A stretch of DNA of 64,000 nucleotides from Pseudomonadota bacterium (GTDB lineage: Bacteria; Pseudomonadota; Alphaproteobacteria; Rhizobiales; Aestuariivirgaceae), in assembly GCA_963205315.1 (NCBI GenBank), contig CAUJIO010000008.1, forward strand, positions 96,838 through 160,837, written 5' to 3'. A model generated the notes under the pieces. It searched no databases, was not told the origin of the DNA, and was given only the letters and a program-made list of their open reading frames with translations. Of the stretch, positions 25,781 to 34,085 are shown one piece after another (position 1 is the first letter of the stretch; each line of letters begins with the position of its first letter). The translations under genes and the position numbers were made by a program.

Positions 25781-26374
25781 ATGACGTACTTGTTGGGTAT
25801 CGATCCAGGAGGAAAAAGAAAGTTCGGTTTGGCCAAACTGTTCATGGATGGCACGATAGAAACTTCGACAGTCTCCAGTGTTAGGGAGGCGATCTCAAGA
25901 GTAAATGAAATGCCACTCGGTGTGGGTATTGATTGCCCCTTGTGGTGGAGTGATGGCGTAGGCGGTACTCGGAACGCCGACAAATGGATTAGAGATACCT
26001 ACAAGCTTCCCTCAAGAAATGTTCAAAGTGTCAATAGCATGTGGGGAGCCGTGCTGGTTCAAGGTGTACTCTTCGCCATGAAAATTAGAGAAAAATATCC
26101 AGAGGTCAACGTCACGGAGAGTCACCCAAAGGCACTGATGAAGGCTCTTTCTTTGGATTCCGACATCGCAATTTCGCGTATGTTCGGCTTGCGGGGACGA
26201 TGGGCGAATGAAGACGAGCGCGATGCCGTGATCGCCGCTACATGTGCAAGGATGGGTTTTACTTTGCAGTGGACAGTCGACCTAGCAGCCGAGAGAGAGG
26301 AGCATGAGCTAAACCCCAAGAAAATGTGGTTTGGACCAGTGAATTATTGGTGGCCTAACATAGCTAATTCGTGA
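25781..26374 (+). CDS. DUF429-like RNase H-fold protein, atypical base composition
   Basis: A 197-residue protein of the DUF429 type. An N-terminal GIDPGGKRKFGLA strand, GIDCPLWWSDG, VTESHPKALMKAL and ANEDERDAVIAATCARMG give the acidic pattern of the RNase H/nuclease-like fold. The role of the family is unknown; a nuclease-like activity is inference. The gene stands out: GC is about 48% in two lines that I counted, against about 62% around it, and AGA/AAA-type codons are frequent. This suggests horizontal acquisition into the gap after soxG. No mobile-element sequence or direct repeat is evident at its edges. Confidence 0.7.
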   Translation: MTYLLGIDPGGKRKFGLAKLFMDGTIETSTVSSVREAISRVNEMPLGVGIDCPLWWSDGVGGTRNADKWIRDTYKLPSRNVQSVNSMWGAVLVQGVLFAMKIREKYPEVNVTESHPKALMKALSLDSDIAISRMFGLRGRWANEDERDAVIAATCARMGFTLQWTVDLAAEREEHELNPKKMWFGPVNYWWPNIANS

Positions 26375-26375
26375 A

Positions 26376-26852
26376 TCAGTTTTTCTTCACGTCTCTCACC
26401 ATTGCACCCGAGGCTGTGACAAGCTCGTCGAAACCGATCTCGAAAACAGCGTTGCCTGTGCCCCCGGCCGCCCAGACGGTTGGAAACGCCCGCAAGTCTT
26501 GATCGATGAACACGGTACACGGATGGGCATGAGCGACCGGCGGCACACCGCCCACCTCGAAGCCGGTCATCTCCTTGACGAACTCCGCTGATGCCCGCTC
26601 GATCTTCTCACCCAGCAGCGCCCGAATCTTCTTGTCGTCGACCCGGTTCCGGCCGGACGTGATCACCAGCACGGCGCGGCCTGTTTGCGCCGTGCGGAAC
26701 AGGATCGACTTGGCGATCTGCGCCACGTCGCAGCCAATCGCGTTGGCTGCGTCCTGTGCGGTATGCGTGCTCTCGTCGAATTCAACAACTGTGTAAGAGG
26801 GCCCCAGCGCCGCTTGGACGCGGAGCGCCTGAGGATGCGATGAGGCCCGCAT
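26376..26852 (-). CDS. YbaK/ProX-type aminoacyl-tRNA deacylase
   Basis: A 158-residue single-domain protein of the YbaK/prolyl-tRNA-synthetase-associated family. It has FDESTHTAQDAANAIGCDVAQIAKSILFRT with the conserved lysine, then VDDKKIRALLGEKIERASAEFVKEMTGFEVGGVPPVAH and DQDLRAFPTVWAAGG. Family members clear mischarged tRNAs such as Ala- or Cys-tRNA-Pro. It starts 5 bp after the stop of the DMGDH-like gene on the same strand, so they are likely cotranscribed. Confidence 0.88.
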   Translation of the reverse strand: MRASSHPQALRVQAALGPSYTVVEFDESTHTAQDAANAIGCDVAQIAKSILFRTAQTGRAVLVITSGRNRVDDKKIRALLGEKIERASAEFVKEMTGFEVGGVPPVAHAHPCTVFIDQDLRAFPTVWAAGGTGNAVFEIGFDELVTASGAMVRDVKKN

Positions 26853-26857
26853 CGGCT

Positions 26858-29293
26858 TTAGCCGCGCATCCGCTTGCCTTCGGGATCGAACGGCGGCTCG
26901 GTGATGATCGTTGCCTTGCGGTTCTCGCCGATGATCTCGATCTCGAAAGCGCCGGTTGACGTATCCCCCGCCAGCTCTTTCGGCACATAGCCCTGTGCCA
27001 TCGACTTGTCGACGTAATGCGCGAAACCACCCGACGTGACCCAGCCGACCACCTTGCCCTTGTGCCAGATCGGCTCGTCGCCCAGCACGTCGGCATCACC
27101 GGCCTCGACGATCATCGACACGCGCCGCAAGGTGCCGCCGTTGCGCTTCTCTTCCATCGCCGCCTCGCGGCCGATGAAGTCATTCTTGGTGAGGTCGATG
27201 AAGCGGTCCATGCCGGCTTCGAAGCCGCCGTAGATCGGGCGCAACTCGCGATACCAGGTCGGGAAGTTCTTTTCGAGACGCATCGCGAGCAGCGCCCGCA
27301 TGCCGAAGTTGACGATGCCATGGGCAGCACCCACCTTCATGATCTCCTGATAGAGACGCCGCTGATAGTCGGGCGCCACCCAGATTTCATAGCCGAGATC
27401 GCCGGTATAGGTGACGCGGTTGATGAGCGCCGGACAATGGGCGATGTCCATGGCGCGATGGTCCATGAAGCGGAAGGCGGCGTTCGACACGTCTTCATCG
27501 GTGAGCTGCGCCAGCACGTCGCGGGACTTCGGCCCGGCGATCGACAGGCCGACGAGGCCCATGTCATAGCGGTGGATCTTCACCGAACCATCGGCGGGCA
27601 GATTCTGTTCGAACCAGCGCATATGATATTTCTGCGCCTGTGAAGAGCCCCACATGTAGAAGCAGTCGTCCGACGCCTTGGCGATGGTGAAGTCGCCGAT
27701 CAGCTTTCCTTGTGGATTGAGCATCGGCGTGAGGATGAGGCGTCCGGTCTTCGGCATCTTGTTGGTCATCAGCCGCGACAGATAGGCTTCCGCGCCCAAA
27801 CCGGTGAAGCGGTACTTGGCGAAGTTGGCGATCTCGGTGACGCCAACGCCATTGCGCGTGCCGAGGACTTCCGCCTTCACATGCGCGAAGTCATTGGAGC
27901 GGCGGAACGATACGATGTCCTTGGGTTCGACGCCCTTGGGTGCAAACCACAAGGGTGTTTCGAGACCCCACGAGTCGCCCATCACCGCGCCTTGCGACAG
28001 CATGATGTCGTAGAGGGCGGTGGTTTGCTGCGGCCGTGCGGCGGGAAGTTCCTCATTGGGGAAGCGGATCGAGAAGCGCCGCGAATAGTTCTCGCGCACC
28101 TTCTCGTTGGTATAGGTGCGCGTTGCCCATTCGCCGAAGCGGGCGCAATCCATCGCCCACACATCGAAGCCTGGATCGCCGTTCACCATCCATTGCGACA
28201 GGGCAAGGCCTACACCGCCGCCCTGGCTGAAGCCCGCCATCACGCCGCACGCAAGCCAGAAATTGCGCACACCCTGAACCGGACCGACGATCGGGTTGCC
28301 GTCCGGCGTGAACGTGAACGGCCCATTGATGACGCGCTTGATGCCGGCATTGGCCAGCGCCGGGAAATGCTTGTAACCGAGCTCCAGATTCGGCGCGATC
28401 CGGTCGAGATCGGGCTGCAGCAGCTCGCGGCCGAACTGCCAGGGCGTGTTCTTGGGGCTCCACGGCACGCAGGCCTGCTCATAAGTCCCGAGCACCATGC
28501 CTGAGCGTTCCTGCCGCATGTAGATCTCGGACTTGAAGTCGATGATATGCGGCAGTTCGTGGCCGCGCTCCTTGTTGTAGGCCACGACCTCCGGCATCTC
28601 GTCGGTGACGAGATACATGTGTTCCATTGCCAGCACCGGCAGCTCGATGCCCACCATGCGGCCTACTTCGCGCGCCCACAGGCCGCCGCAGTTCACCACA
28701 TGCTCGGCGTGGATGTTGCCCTTGGCGGTGATCACGTCCCACGTGCCATCGGCCCGCTGCTTCAGGCCTTCCACCTTGCAGTCCTGATAGATCTCGGCCC
28801 CGCCGATGCGCGCCGACTTTGCATAGGCATGCGTCGTGCCTTCCGGATCGAGATTGCCGTCGGCCTTGTCGATCATTGCGCCGACGAAGAATTTCTCTTC
28901 CAGCAGCGGATGCATCTTCTTGGCTTCCGCCATCGAGATGATCTCGGTCTCGAGGCCCAAGTAGCGGGCGCGGGCATGCGCCATCTTCAGCCATTCCATG
29001 CGCTGCGGCGTGTCTGCGAGGATCAGCCCGCCCGAACGGTGAAGCCCGCAGGCCTGGCCGGAAATCTTTTCCAGCTCATTGTAGAGGGCAATGGTGTAGC
29101 CCTGCAGCTTCGCGACATTCGGATCACCGTTCAGGGTATGGAAGCCGCCGGCCGCATGCCATGTCGAACCCGAAGTGAGAATATCGCGCTCCACCAGCAC
29201 CACATCCTTCCAGCCTGCCTTGGTGAGGTGATAGAGCACCGAACAGCCGACGACACCGCCGCCAATGACCACAACGCGCGCCTGGGTTTTCAT
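26858..29293 (-). CDS. DMGDH-like FAD/folate oxidoreductase (DAO + GcvT domains)
   Basis: An 811-residue flavoprotein. The N-terminal DAO domain has VVVIGGGVVGCSVLYHLTKAGW and ILTSGSTWHAAGGFHTL, where the histidine is placed like the covalent-FAD His of dimethylglycine dehydrogenase. A middle FAO-type section follows, and the last 380 residues are a GcvT folate-binding domain. The family demethylates dimethylglycine or sarcosine-like N-methyl compounds and forms methylene-THF. The exact substrate is uncertain. It converges on the sox operon, which would take over the sarcosine product of DMG demethylation. An AGGA ribosome site precedes the ATG. Confidence 0.85.
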   Translation of the reverse strand: MKTQARVVVIGGGVVGCSVLYHLTKAGWKDVVLVERDILTSGSTWHAAGGFHTLNGDPNVAKLQGYTIALYNELEKISGQACGLHRSGGLILADTPQRMEWLKMAHARARYLGLETEIISMAEAKKMHPLLEEKFFVGAMIDKADGNLDPEGTTHAYAKSARIGGAEIYQDCKVEGLKQRADGTWDVITAKGNIHAEHVVNCGGLWAREVGRMVGIELPVLAMEHMYLVTDEMPEVVAYNKERGHELPHIIDFKSEIYMRQERSGMVLGTYEQACVPWSPKNTPWQFGRELLQPDLDRIAPNLELGYKHFPALANAGIKRVINGPFTFTPDGNPIVGPVQGVRNFWLACGVMAGFSQGGGVGLALSQWMVNGDPGFDVWAMDCARFGEWATRTYTNEKVRENYSRRFSIRFPNEELPAARPQQTTALYDIMLSQGAVMGDSWGLETPLWFAPKGVEPKDIVSFRRSNDFAHVKAEVLGTRNGVGVTEIANFAKYRFTGLGAEAYLSRLMTNKMPKTGRLILTPMLNPQGKLIGDFTIAKASDDCFYMWGSSQAQKYHMRWFEQNLPADGSVKIHRYDMGLVGLSIAGPKSRDVLAQLTDEDVSNAAFRFMDHRAMDIAHCPALINRVTYTGDLGYEIWVAPDYQRRLYQEIMKVGAAHGIVNFGMRALLAMRLEKNFPTWYRELRPIYGGFEAGMDRFIDLTKNDFIGREAAMEEKRNGGTLRRVSMIVEAGDADVLGDEPIWHKGKVVGWVTSGGFAHYVDKSMAQGYVPKELAGDTSTGAFEIEIIGENRKATIITEPPFDPEGKRMRG

Positions 29294-29382
29294 GGAATAT
29301 CCTTATGGAATGGGGAGTTTTGCAGACTGTTTAGCGTGGGCGGGTTGAGGCCGCAATCAGCCCCGGAGGTGAAAAGAATTCA

Positions 29383-29419
29383 TCAAAAGCAAATGGCCCC
29401 GCCACCAGGGCAGGGCCAT
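29383..29419 (-). terminator. Intrinsic terminator of the HU gene
   Basis: A 7-bp stem ATGGCCC (29393-29399)/GGGCCAT (29413-29419), extended by an inner GCC/GGC pairing, followed on the minus strand by TTTGCTTTTGATG. It begins 25 bp after the HU stop codon. It shares an ATGGCC...GGCCAT core with the terminator at 14601-14636. Confidence 0.72.
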
Positions 29420-29444
29420 TCGGAAAGATATCGAACGTGAACGC

Positions 29445-29744
29445 TTAGATCGCGTCCTTGACTTCCTTGGCGGCGCGGAAGCTGAGCTTCTTCGAGGCCT
29501 TGATCTTGATCTGCTCGCCGGTGGCCGGGTTGCGGCCCATGCGGGCGGGGCGCTTCTTCACCTGGAAGATGCCAAGTCCGGTGACGCGCACCTTGTGGCC
29601 CTTCTTGAGGTTCTTGACGGTGAGTTCGACGAAGGCGCTCAGGAACTCGCCTGCAGCCTTCTTCGACATCTCGTGCTTCTCGGCGAGTTCGCCGGCGATC
29701 TTCGACAGTGCGATCGTCAGGACCTTGTCTTTTTCTTCAGCCAT
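29445..29744 (-). CDS. hup: HU-family nucleoid DNA-binding protein
   Basis: A 99-residue basic protein with the HU/IHF fold. It has an N-terminal dimerisation helix region (LTIALSKIAGELAEKHEMSKKAAGEFLSAFVELTVKNLKKG) and the DNA-binding arm GLGIFQVKKRPARMGRNPATGEQIKIKASKKLSFRAAKEVKDAI, with the minor-groove Pro in RNPATG. It bends and compacts DNA. HU is preferred over IHF, but a few N-terminal extra residues (MAEEKDK) make it slightly longer than E. coli HU. It is monocistronic: it has its own promoter at 29815-29844 and terminator. Confidence 0.93.
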   Translation of the reverse strand: MAEEKDKVLTIALSKIAGELAEKHEMSKKAAGEFLSAFVELTVKNLKKGHKVRVTGLGIFQVKKRPARMGRNPATGEQIKIKASKKLSFRAAKEVKDAI

Positions 29745-29814
29745 GTGATTTCTCCTGTTTTCGGATTGGCTGGAGAGACCGTTAACCCAGCTTTCGATTC
29801 GTGAAAACCCATAT

Positions 29815-29844
29815 TTTATAGGCCTTTTCCACAGGGCCTCGCAA
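29815..29844 (-). promoter_or_regulatory. hup promoter with dyad in the spacer
   Basis: On the minus strand TTGCGA (29839-29844) and TATAAA (29815-29820, within CTATAAAAT) are 18 bp apart and lie about 70 bp before the HU ATG. The spacer holds an inverted repeat AGGCC-N10-GGCCT (29820-29824 and 29835-29839), which would place a bound dimer directly over the promoter. Confidence 0.6.
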
Positions 29845-29895
29845 AAAACCCTTGAAATTACGCATTAACTCTTTGTTAACGCCTTTGTCATGAAG

Positions 29896-29925
29896 AAAAA
29901 ATCAAATAAAACAATTATTTAAGAG
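29896..29925 (-). terminator. Possible weak terminator of the glycosyltransferase gene
   Basis: On the minus strand, right after the glycosyltransferase stop codon, an A/T-only hairpin AAATAA-N5-TTATTT is followed by GATTTTTTC. The stem is weak. The tract could equally be an AT-rich upstream element of the hup promoter. Confidence 0.3.
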
Positions 29926-29932
29926 GAAGCGC

Positions 29933-30664
29933 TCATGGGCGCGGCGGCGTTCCCGGCGCAAAGGTGGCGATGTCGAGATGATTCTTCAGCGGGATCGGCG
30001 GCAAGCCGTGCTTGGCGGCGAAGCGGTCGAGATTCGTGCGCCTTTGCGCTTCCAGCGATTCGCCGGACATGTTCTGGGTGTGGACGCGTATGGCGACAAC
30101 GGGCGATGCAATATGCTCCAGCCTGTGGCCGGCACGCGCCACGCGCAAATACCAATCCCAGTCCCAATAGAACGGCAGGCTTTCATCGAAGCGGCCAAGC
30201 GCAGCATGCAAGTCGCGGCGATAGATGACCGCCGAGATGAGAATCGTGTTGTCGTGCATCAGTGTTTGCGCATCGGCCTCAAAGTCGAAGGGCAGGTGAT
30301 CCCGGCCATCCTCGAAGGCCATGATGCCATTTGCATAGGTGAAGGTGGCGCCGGCGTCGAAGCGGGTGGCGGCCGTCTTCAGATAACCGGCATCCGTCCA
30401 CCAGTCGTCATCGTCGAGGAAGGCGATGCAGTCGCCGGTCGCCTCGGAGACACCAAGATCGCGGGCGGGCACAGGCCCGCGTTGACGGTTGTCGAGAACC
30501 CGAACGCTGGCATGCATTCGGCCAACCGCCTCGGCAGCACCTTCGCCATCGTCGACGACGATGATCTCATGCGCTGCGTGCTGCTGCTCCAGAACGCTGC
30601 CGATGGCCTGCCTGAGAAAGTGATGCCGGCCGCGGGTTGGTATGATGACGGAAAAGCTGGTCAT
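29933..30664 (-). CDS. Family 2 glycosyltransferase
   Basis: A 243-residue GT-A fold enzyme starting MTSFSVIIPTRGRHHFLRQAIGSVLEQQH, then EIIVVDDGEG and FLDDDDWWTDAGYL, where the DDDD supplies the DxD-type metal/UDP-sugar site. It has no membrane helix, so it is probably cytoplasmic or peripheral. The ATG at 30664 is chosen since the fold begins right there; the open frame upstream codes for Arg/Ser/Trp-rich nonsense. The acceptor is unknown. It is divergent from the PhnD-like gene. Confidence 0.88.
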   Translation of the reverse strand: MTSFSVIIPTRGRHHFLRQAIGSVLEQQHAAHEIIVVDDGEGAAEAVGRMHASVRVLDNRQRGPVPARDLGVSEATGDCIAFLDDDDWWTDAGYLKTAATRFDAGATFTYANGIMAFEDGRDHLPFDFEADAQTLMHDNTILISAVIYRRDLHAALGRFDESLPFYWDWDWYLRVARAGHRLEHIASPVVAIRVHTQNMSGESLEAQRRTNLDRFAAKHGLPPIPLKNHLDIATFAPGTPPRP

Positions 30665-30723
30665 GCCTGAGAATACGAAGATGCCTGTTGAGAGGATCGG
30701 TCGGCGGACTATAGGATGAAACC

Positions 30724-31488
30724 ATGATTGCATCCTTACCCATGTATGACTGGCCGGAGGTGCGAGGCGCCACCGACGCCTGGTGGAACGGCATCGCCAG
30801 GCATCTGAACGCCTCAATTCCCTTGTCGCGCGACGACGACTACGCGGCGCTTTGGCAGCGGCCCGATCTTCTGTTCAGCCAGACCTGCGGCTATCCCTTC
30901 ACACATGCGCTGGCGGGCAGGGTGCAACTGATCGCGACACCTCACTATGCTGTCGATGGGTGCGAGGGCGCCGAATATTCCTCCATCATCTTTGCGCGCG
31001 AGCGCCGGCCGCTCGAAGCCTTCCGCGGCAGCGTCGCCGCGGTCAACGGGCCTGACTCGATGTCGGGCATGCTGGCGCTGAAGCTGGTCTTCCAGCCACT
31101 GGCGCGTGATGGGCGCTTTTTTGGCAACGTCATCGAGAGTGGCGGCCACATCAGATCGATGATCGCGGTCAGGGACGCTACGGCTGATGTTTGCGCCATT
31201 GATGCGGTCTGTGTTGCCATGGCGAAGGCGTATCGGCCTGACTATCTGTCGGGGCTCGTGGAAATCGCCCGTTCGCCCCGGGTGCCGGGCCTGCCCTTTA
31301 TCACCCGCGGGGGTGATCCGGCCTCACTGCGCGCTGGCTTGACCCGCGCCTTTGCCGACCCTGGCCTGCAGGCGGCGCGCGATCACCTTTTGTTGTCTGG
31401 GTTTTCGGTTCTGACCCCACAAGATTATGCCCGCATCACTACACTTGAAGCAGCGATGCAGAAGAATGGGGGACTCGAACTGCTATGA
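30724..31488 (+). CDS. PhnD-like phosphate/phosphonate-binding-fold protein, no signal peptide
   Basis: A 254-residue type 2 periplasmic-binding-fold protein similar to PhnD-family domains (COG3221). Typical stretches are LLFSQTCGYPFTHALAGRVQLIATPHY, GCEGAEYSSIIFARE, FRGSVAAVNGPDSMSGMLALK, SGGHIRSMIAVRDATADVCAIDAV and LPFITRGGDP. It begins MIASLPMYDWPEV, with no signal sequence, so it should stay in the cytoplasm. That sets it apart from a normal uptake receptor. No permease or ATPase is adjacent. It overlaps the GST gene by 4 bp (ATGA), implying coupled synthesis. The ligand is unknown. Confidence 0.75.
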   Translation: MIASLPMYDWPEVRGATDAWWNGIARHLNASIPLSRDDDYAALWQRPDLLFSQTCGYPFTHALAGRVQLIATPHYAVDGCEGAEYSSIIFARERRPLEAFRGSVAAVNGPDSMSGMLALKLVFQPLARDGRFFGNVIESGGHIRSMIAVRDATADVCAIDAVCVAMAKAYRPDYLSGLVEIARSPRVPGLPFITRGGDPASLRAGLTRAFADPGLQAARDHLLLSGFSVLTPQDYARITTLEAAMQKNGGLELL

Positions 31489-32108
31489 TTGATTTGTACA
31501 CTTGGGGCACGCCGAACGGAAAGAAGATCTCGATCGCACTCGAGGAAATGGGCCTGCCCTATGCGGTGCATCCCGTGAACATCGGCAAAAACGAACAGTT
31601 CGCGCCTGAATTTCTGAAGATCTCACCCAACAACAAGATCCCGGCCATTGTCGACCGCGACACCGGCAAGAGCGTTTTCGAATCCGGCGCGATCCTCATC
31701 TACCTCGCGCTCAAGACAAATAAATTCTATCCCGCCGAGCAGCGCACTGAGATTCTGGAGTGGCTGATGTGGCAGATGTCCGGATTCGGACCGATGCTCG
31801 GCAGGGCGCATTATTTCCTGAAATATAATCCCGGCAAGGCGCCCTTTGCCGAGGAGTGGTTCAGGGCCGAGGCCGCACGCCTCTATGGCGTGCTCGACAA
31901 GCAATTGTCGGGCAGGGCTTTCATGTGCGGCGACTACTCGATTGCCGACATGGCGACCTTACCCTGGGCGGCGCGTCACGAATGGCAGGAGGTCGATCTC
32001 AAGGCCTATCCCAATGTGTTGCGCTGGTACCGGGAGATTGCCGCCCGCCCCGCCGTGCAGAAGGGCTATGGCGTACCGAAACCCGAAGCGATCCCGATGC
32101 CGGCCTAG
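31485..32108 (+). CDS. Glutathione S-transferase, YfcG/Nu-like
   Basis: A 207-residue GST. The thioredoxin-like N-terminal domain (MIDLYTWGTPNGKKISIALEEMGLPYAVHPVNIGKNEQFAPEFLKISPNNKIPAIVD, with the cis-Pro at KIPAIVD) matches the YfcG/YghU disulfide-bond reductase group. The helical C-terminal domain ends with FMCGDYSIADMATLPW. These use glutathione to reduce disulfides or peroxides. It is coupled to the PhnD-like gene. Its TAG stop lies in the CTAG that also ends the convergent GST. Confidence 0.87.
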   Translation: MIDLYTWGTPNGKKISIALEEMGLPYAVHPVNIGKNEQFAPEFLKISPNNKIPAIVDRDTGKSVFESGAILIYLALKTNKFYPAEQRTEILEWLMWQMSGFGPMLGRAHYFLKYNPGKAPFAEEWFRAEAARLYGVLDKQLSGRAFMCGDYSIADMATLPWAARHEWQEVDLKAYPNVLRWYREIAARPAVQKGYGVPKPEAIPMPA

Positions 32109-32743
32109 GCCTTCCGGCTTGGCACCGTCTCGTCGTCAGCAGGCCGCGCCTTGACGAATTCCTCACGCGTTTCGCAATGCAGGGACAGGGCGTGGAGCTT
32201 CGGATATTTGTTGACCGGAAAGGCTTCCGGAATACGCATCTTCAGATGACCCAGCATGCAGCCGATGGTGATATCGGCCTGGGTCATGTGGGAATCGGCA
32301 AACCACGGCGTGCCACAATCGCCCTCGAGCTTCGTCAATGACGCCTCGATCTGCGACATCATCCGCTTCTCGAAATCGTGATTGATCTGCTTGTCGGTGT
32401 GGAATAGCCGTTCGAAGAACAGCGCCACCGCCTTGTCCGAGATGCCAGTGGCAGTCACCACCACTTGCAGCACCTTGCGCCGCTCCGGTCCATGAGCGGG
32501 CGTCAGGGCGCGCGCTGGCCCGGCCGTCTCGTCGAGATGATCGATGATGGCAGATGAGTCGATCAGCGTCTCGCCGGTTTCGAGGATCAGGGCCGGCACC
32601 CGCACCAGCGGATTGATCTTCTGCATTTCCGCCACGTTGCGGAACACCGACAGAGGATTGCGGGTGAACGGCATGTGATAGTGATTGAGCGTCACCGCCA
32701 CACGTCGCACGAAGGGAGAGTCGAATTGGCCAATCAGGATCAT
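32105..32743 (-). CDS. Glutathione S-transferase family protein
   Basis: A 212-residue GST starting MILIGQFDSPFVRRVAVTLNHYHMPFTRNPLSVF, with NPLVRVPALILETGETLIDSSAIIDHLDE as the glutathione-binding strand-turn and a helical C-terminal domain (DSHMTQADITIGCMLGHL). The reaction is unknown. The ATG at 32743 is preferred to a TTG at 32761. It is the last gene of a likely nadE-gltX-GST unit, starting 18 bp after the gltX stop. Confidence 0.85.
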   Translation of the reverse strand: MILIGQFDSPFVRRVAVTLNHYHMPFTRNPLSVFRNVAEMQKINPLVRVPALILETGETLIDSSAIIDHLDETAGPARALTPAHGPERRKVLQVVVTATGISDKAVALFFERLFHTDKQINHDFEKRMMSQIEASLTKLEGDCGTPWFADSHMTQADITIGCMLGHLKMRIPEAFPVNKYPKLHALSLHCETREEFVKARPADDETVPSRKA

Positions 32744-32761
32744 GCGATGATCATCGCGCAA

Positions 32762-34078
32762 TCAGGCCAGCCGCTCAAGCGCTCTTTCGCGGCCGATGAG
32801 CGGCAGTAGCTGTGCCAGTTCCGGGCCATGGTCGAGGCCGGTCAACGCCAGGCGCAGTGGCATGAACAGTGGCTTTCCCTTGCGGCCGGTGGCGGCTTTC
32901 ACTGCATCGGTCCATATCTTCCAGGTGGTGCCGTCCCATGGCGATTGCGGCAGCAAGGCGCGTGCATCGGTCACGAAGGCGCGATCCTCACCGCTGACGA
33001 CCGGGTTGATTCTGTTTGTAACAATATCGAACCAAGTCTTTGAATCGAGAAGCTTTTCAATATTGCCGCGTATCGCCAGCCAGAACGCTTCCGAACCAAA
33101 CTGCAGGCGGTCCCTGACCGCTTCCCACGGCAGATGATGCAACAGCTTGGCATTGAGGTGATTGAGTTCGGCTTCATCAAACTTCGCCGGCGCGCGTGAC
33201 AGCTTGCCCAGATCGAAACCTTCCACCAGCTCCGAGTAATCCGCACACGGATGAATATTGTCAGATGTTCCGAGAAGCGCCGCATGGCTCACCACCGCCA
33301 TGGCTTCGAGCCCGCTTTCACGCATGGCGCCGATCGACAGGGAGCCAAGCCGCTTCGACAACCCCTTGCCATCGGTGCCGGTCAGCAGGCTGTGATGGGC
33401 ATAGGTCGGAACATTGCCGCCCAACGCCTGCGTGATCTCGATCTGCACCGCCGCATTGGTGACGTGGTCCTCGCCACGGATCACATGCGTGACACCGAAG
33501 TCGATGTCGTCGATCACTGACGGCAGCGTGTACAGGTAGGTGCCGTCCTCGCGCACCAGAACCGGATCGGACTGGCTGGCGAGGTCCGTATGCTGGGGCC
33601 CGCGGATCATGTCTGTCCAGTCGACGATCCGGTGCTCAAGTTTGAAGCGCCAGTGCGGCCGCCGTCCCTGGGCTTCCAGCGCGGCCCGGTCTTCCGCCGT
33701 CAGCTTCAGCGCCGCGCGGTCATAGATCCGCGGACCGCCGCGCGCTTCCTGCCGCTTGCGCCGCCGCTCCAACTCGTCGGATGTTTCGTAACACGGATAG
33801 AGGCGGCCATCAGCTTTCAGCTTTTCGACCATCGCATCGTAGCGGGCGAACCTTTTCGACTGCCATTCGACCCGGTGCGGCTTGATGCCCAGCCAGTCGA
33901 GATCGGCCGCGATCCCGTCTGCATACTCCTTGGTCGAACGCGCCGTGTCGGTATCGTCATAGCGCAGGATGAATTGGCCGCCGCTCTTCAGGGCAAACAG
34001 CCAGTTGAGCACGGCGGTGCGCGCATTGCCGATATGAATGCGGCCGGTGGGCGAGGGGGCGAAACGGACAATGGTCAT
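32762..34078 (-). CDS. gltX: Glutamyl-tRNA synthetase
   Basis: A 438-residue class I synthetase with [16 protein letters not shown] (the HIGH motif, here HIGN), [10 protein letters not shown], and KGLSKR as the KMSKS equivalent. It is shorter than E. coli GltX (about 470), as in one of the two GltX paralogues that alphaproteobacteria often carry; such an enzyme may charge tRNA-Glu, tRNA-Gln or both for later amidation. The ATG at 34078 is used because [12 protein letters not shown] is the family start. It lies 7 bp after nadE on the same strand. Confidence 0.93.
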   Translation of the reverse strand: MTIVRFAPSPTGRIHIGNARTAVLNWLFALKSGGQFILRYDDTDTARSTKEYADGIAADLDWLGIKPHRVEWQSKRFARYDAMVEKLKADGRLYPCYETSDELERRRKRQEARGGPRIYDRAALKLTAEDRAALEAQGRRPHWRFKLEHRIVDWTDMIRGPQHTDLASQSDPVLVREDGTYLYTLPSVIDDIDFGVTHVIRGEDHVTNAAVQIEITQALGGNVPTYAHHSLLTGTDGKGLSKRLGSLSIGAMRESGLEAMAVVSHAALLGTSDNIHPCADYSELVEGFDLGKLSRAPAKFDEAELNHLNAKLLHHLPWEAVRDRLQFGSEAFWLAIRGNIEKLLDSKTWFDIVTNRINPVVSGEDRAFVTDARALLPQSPWDGTTWKIWTDAVKAATGRKGKPLFMPLRLALTGLDHGPELAQLLPLIGRERALERLA

Positions 34079-34085
34079 ATGCGGT

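Noticed and set aside
26375..26380. Mobile-element boundary at the DUF429 gene
   Set aside because: I looked for short direct or inverted repeats at both edges of 25759-26375 and saw none convincing.
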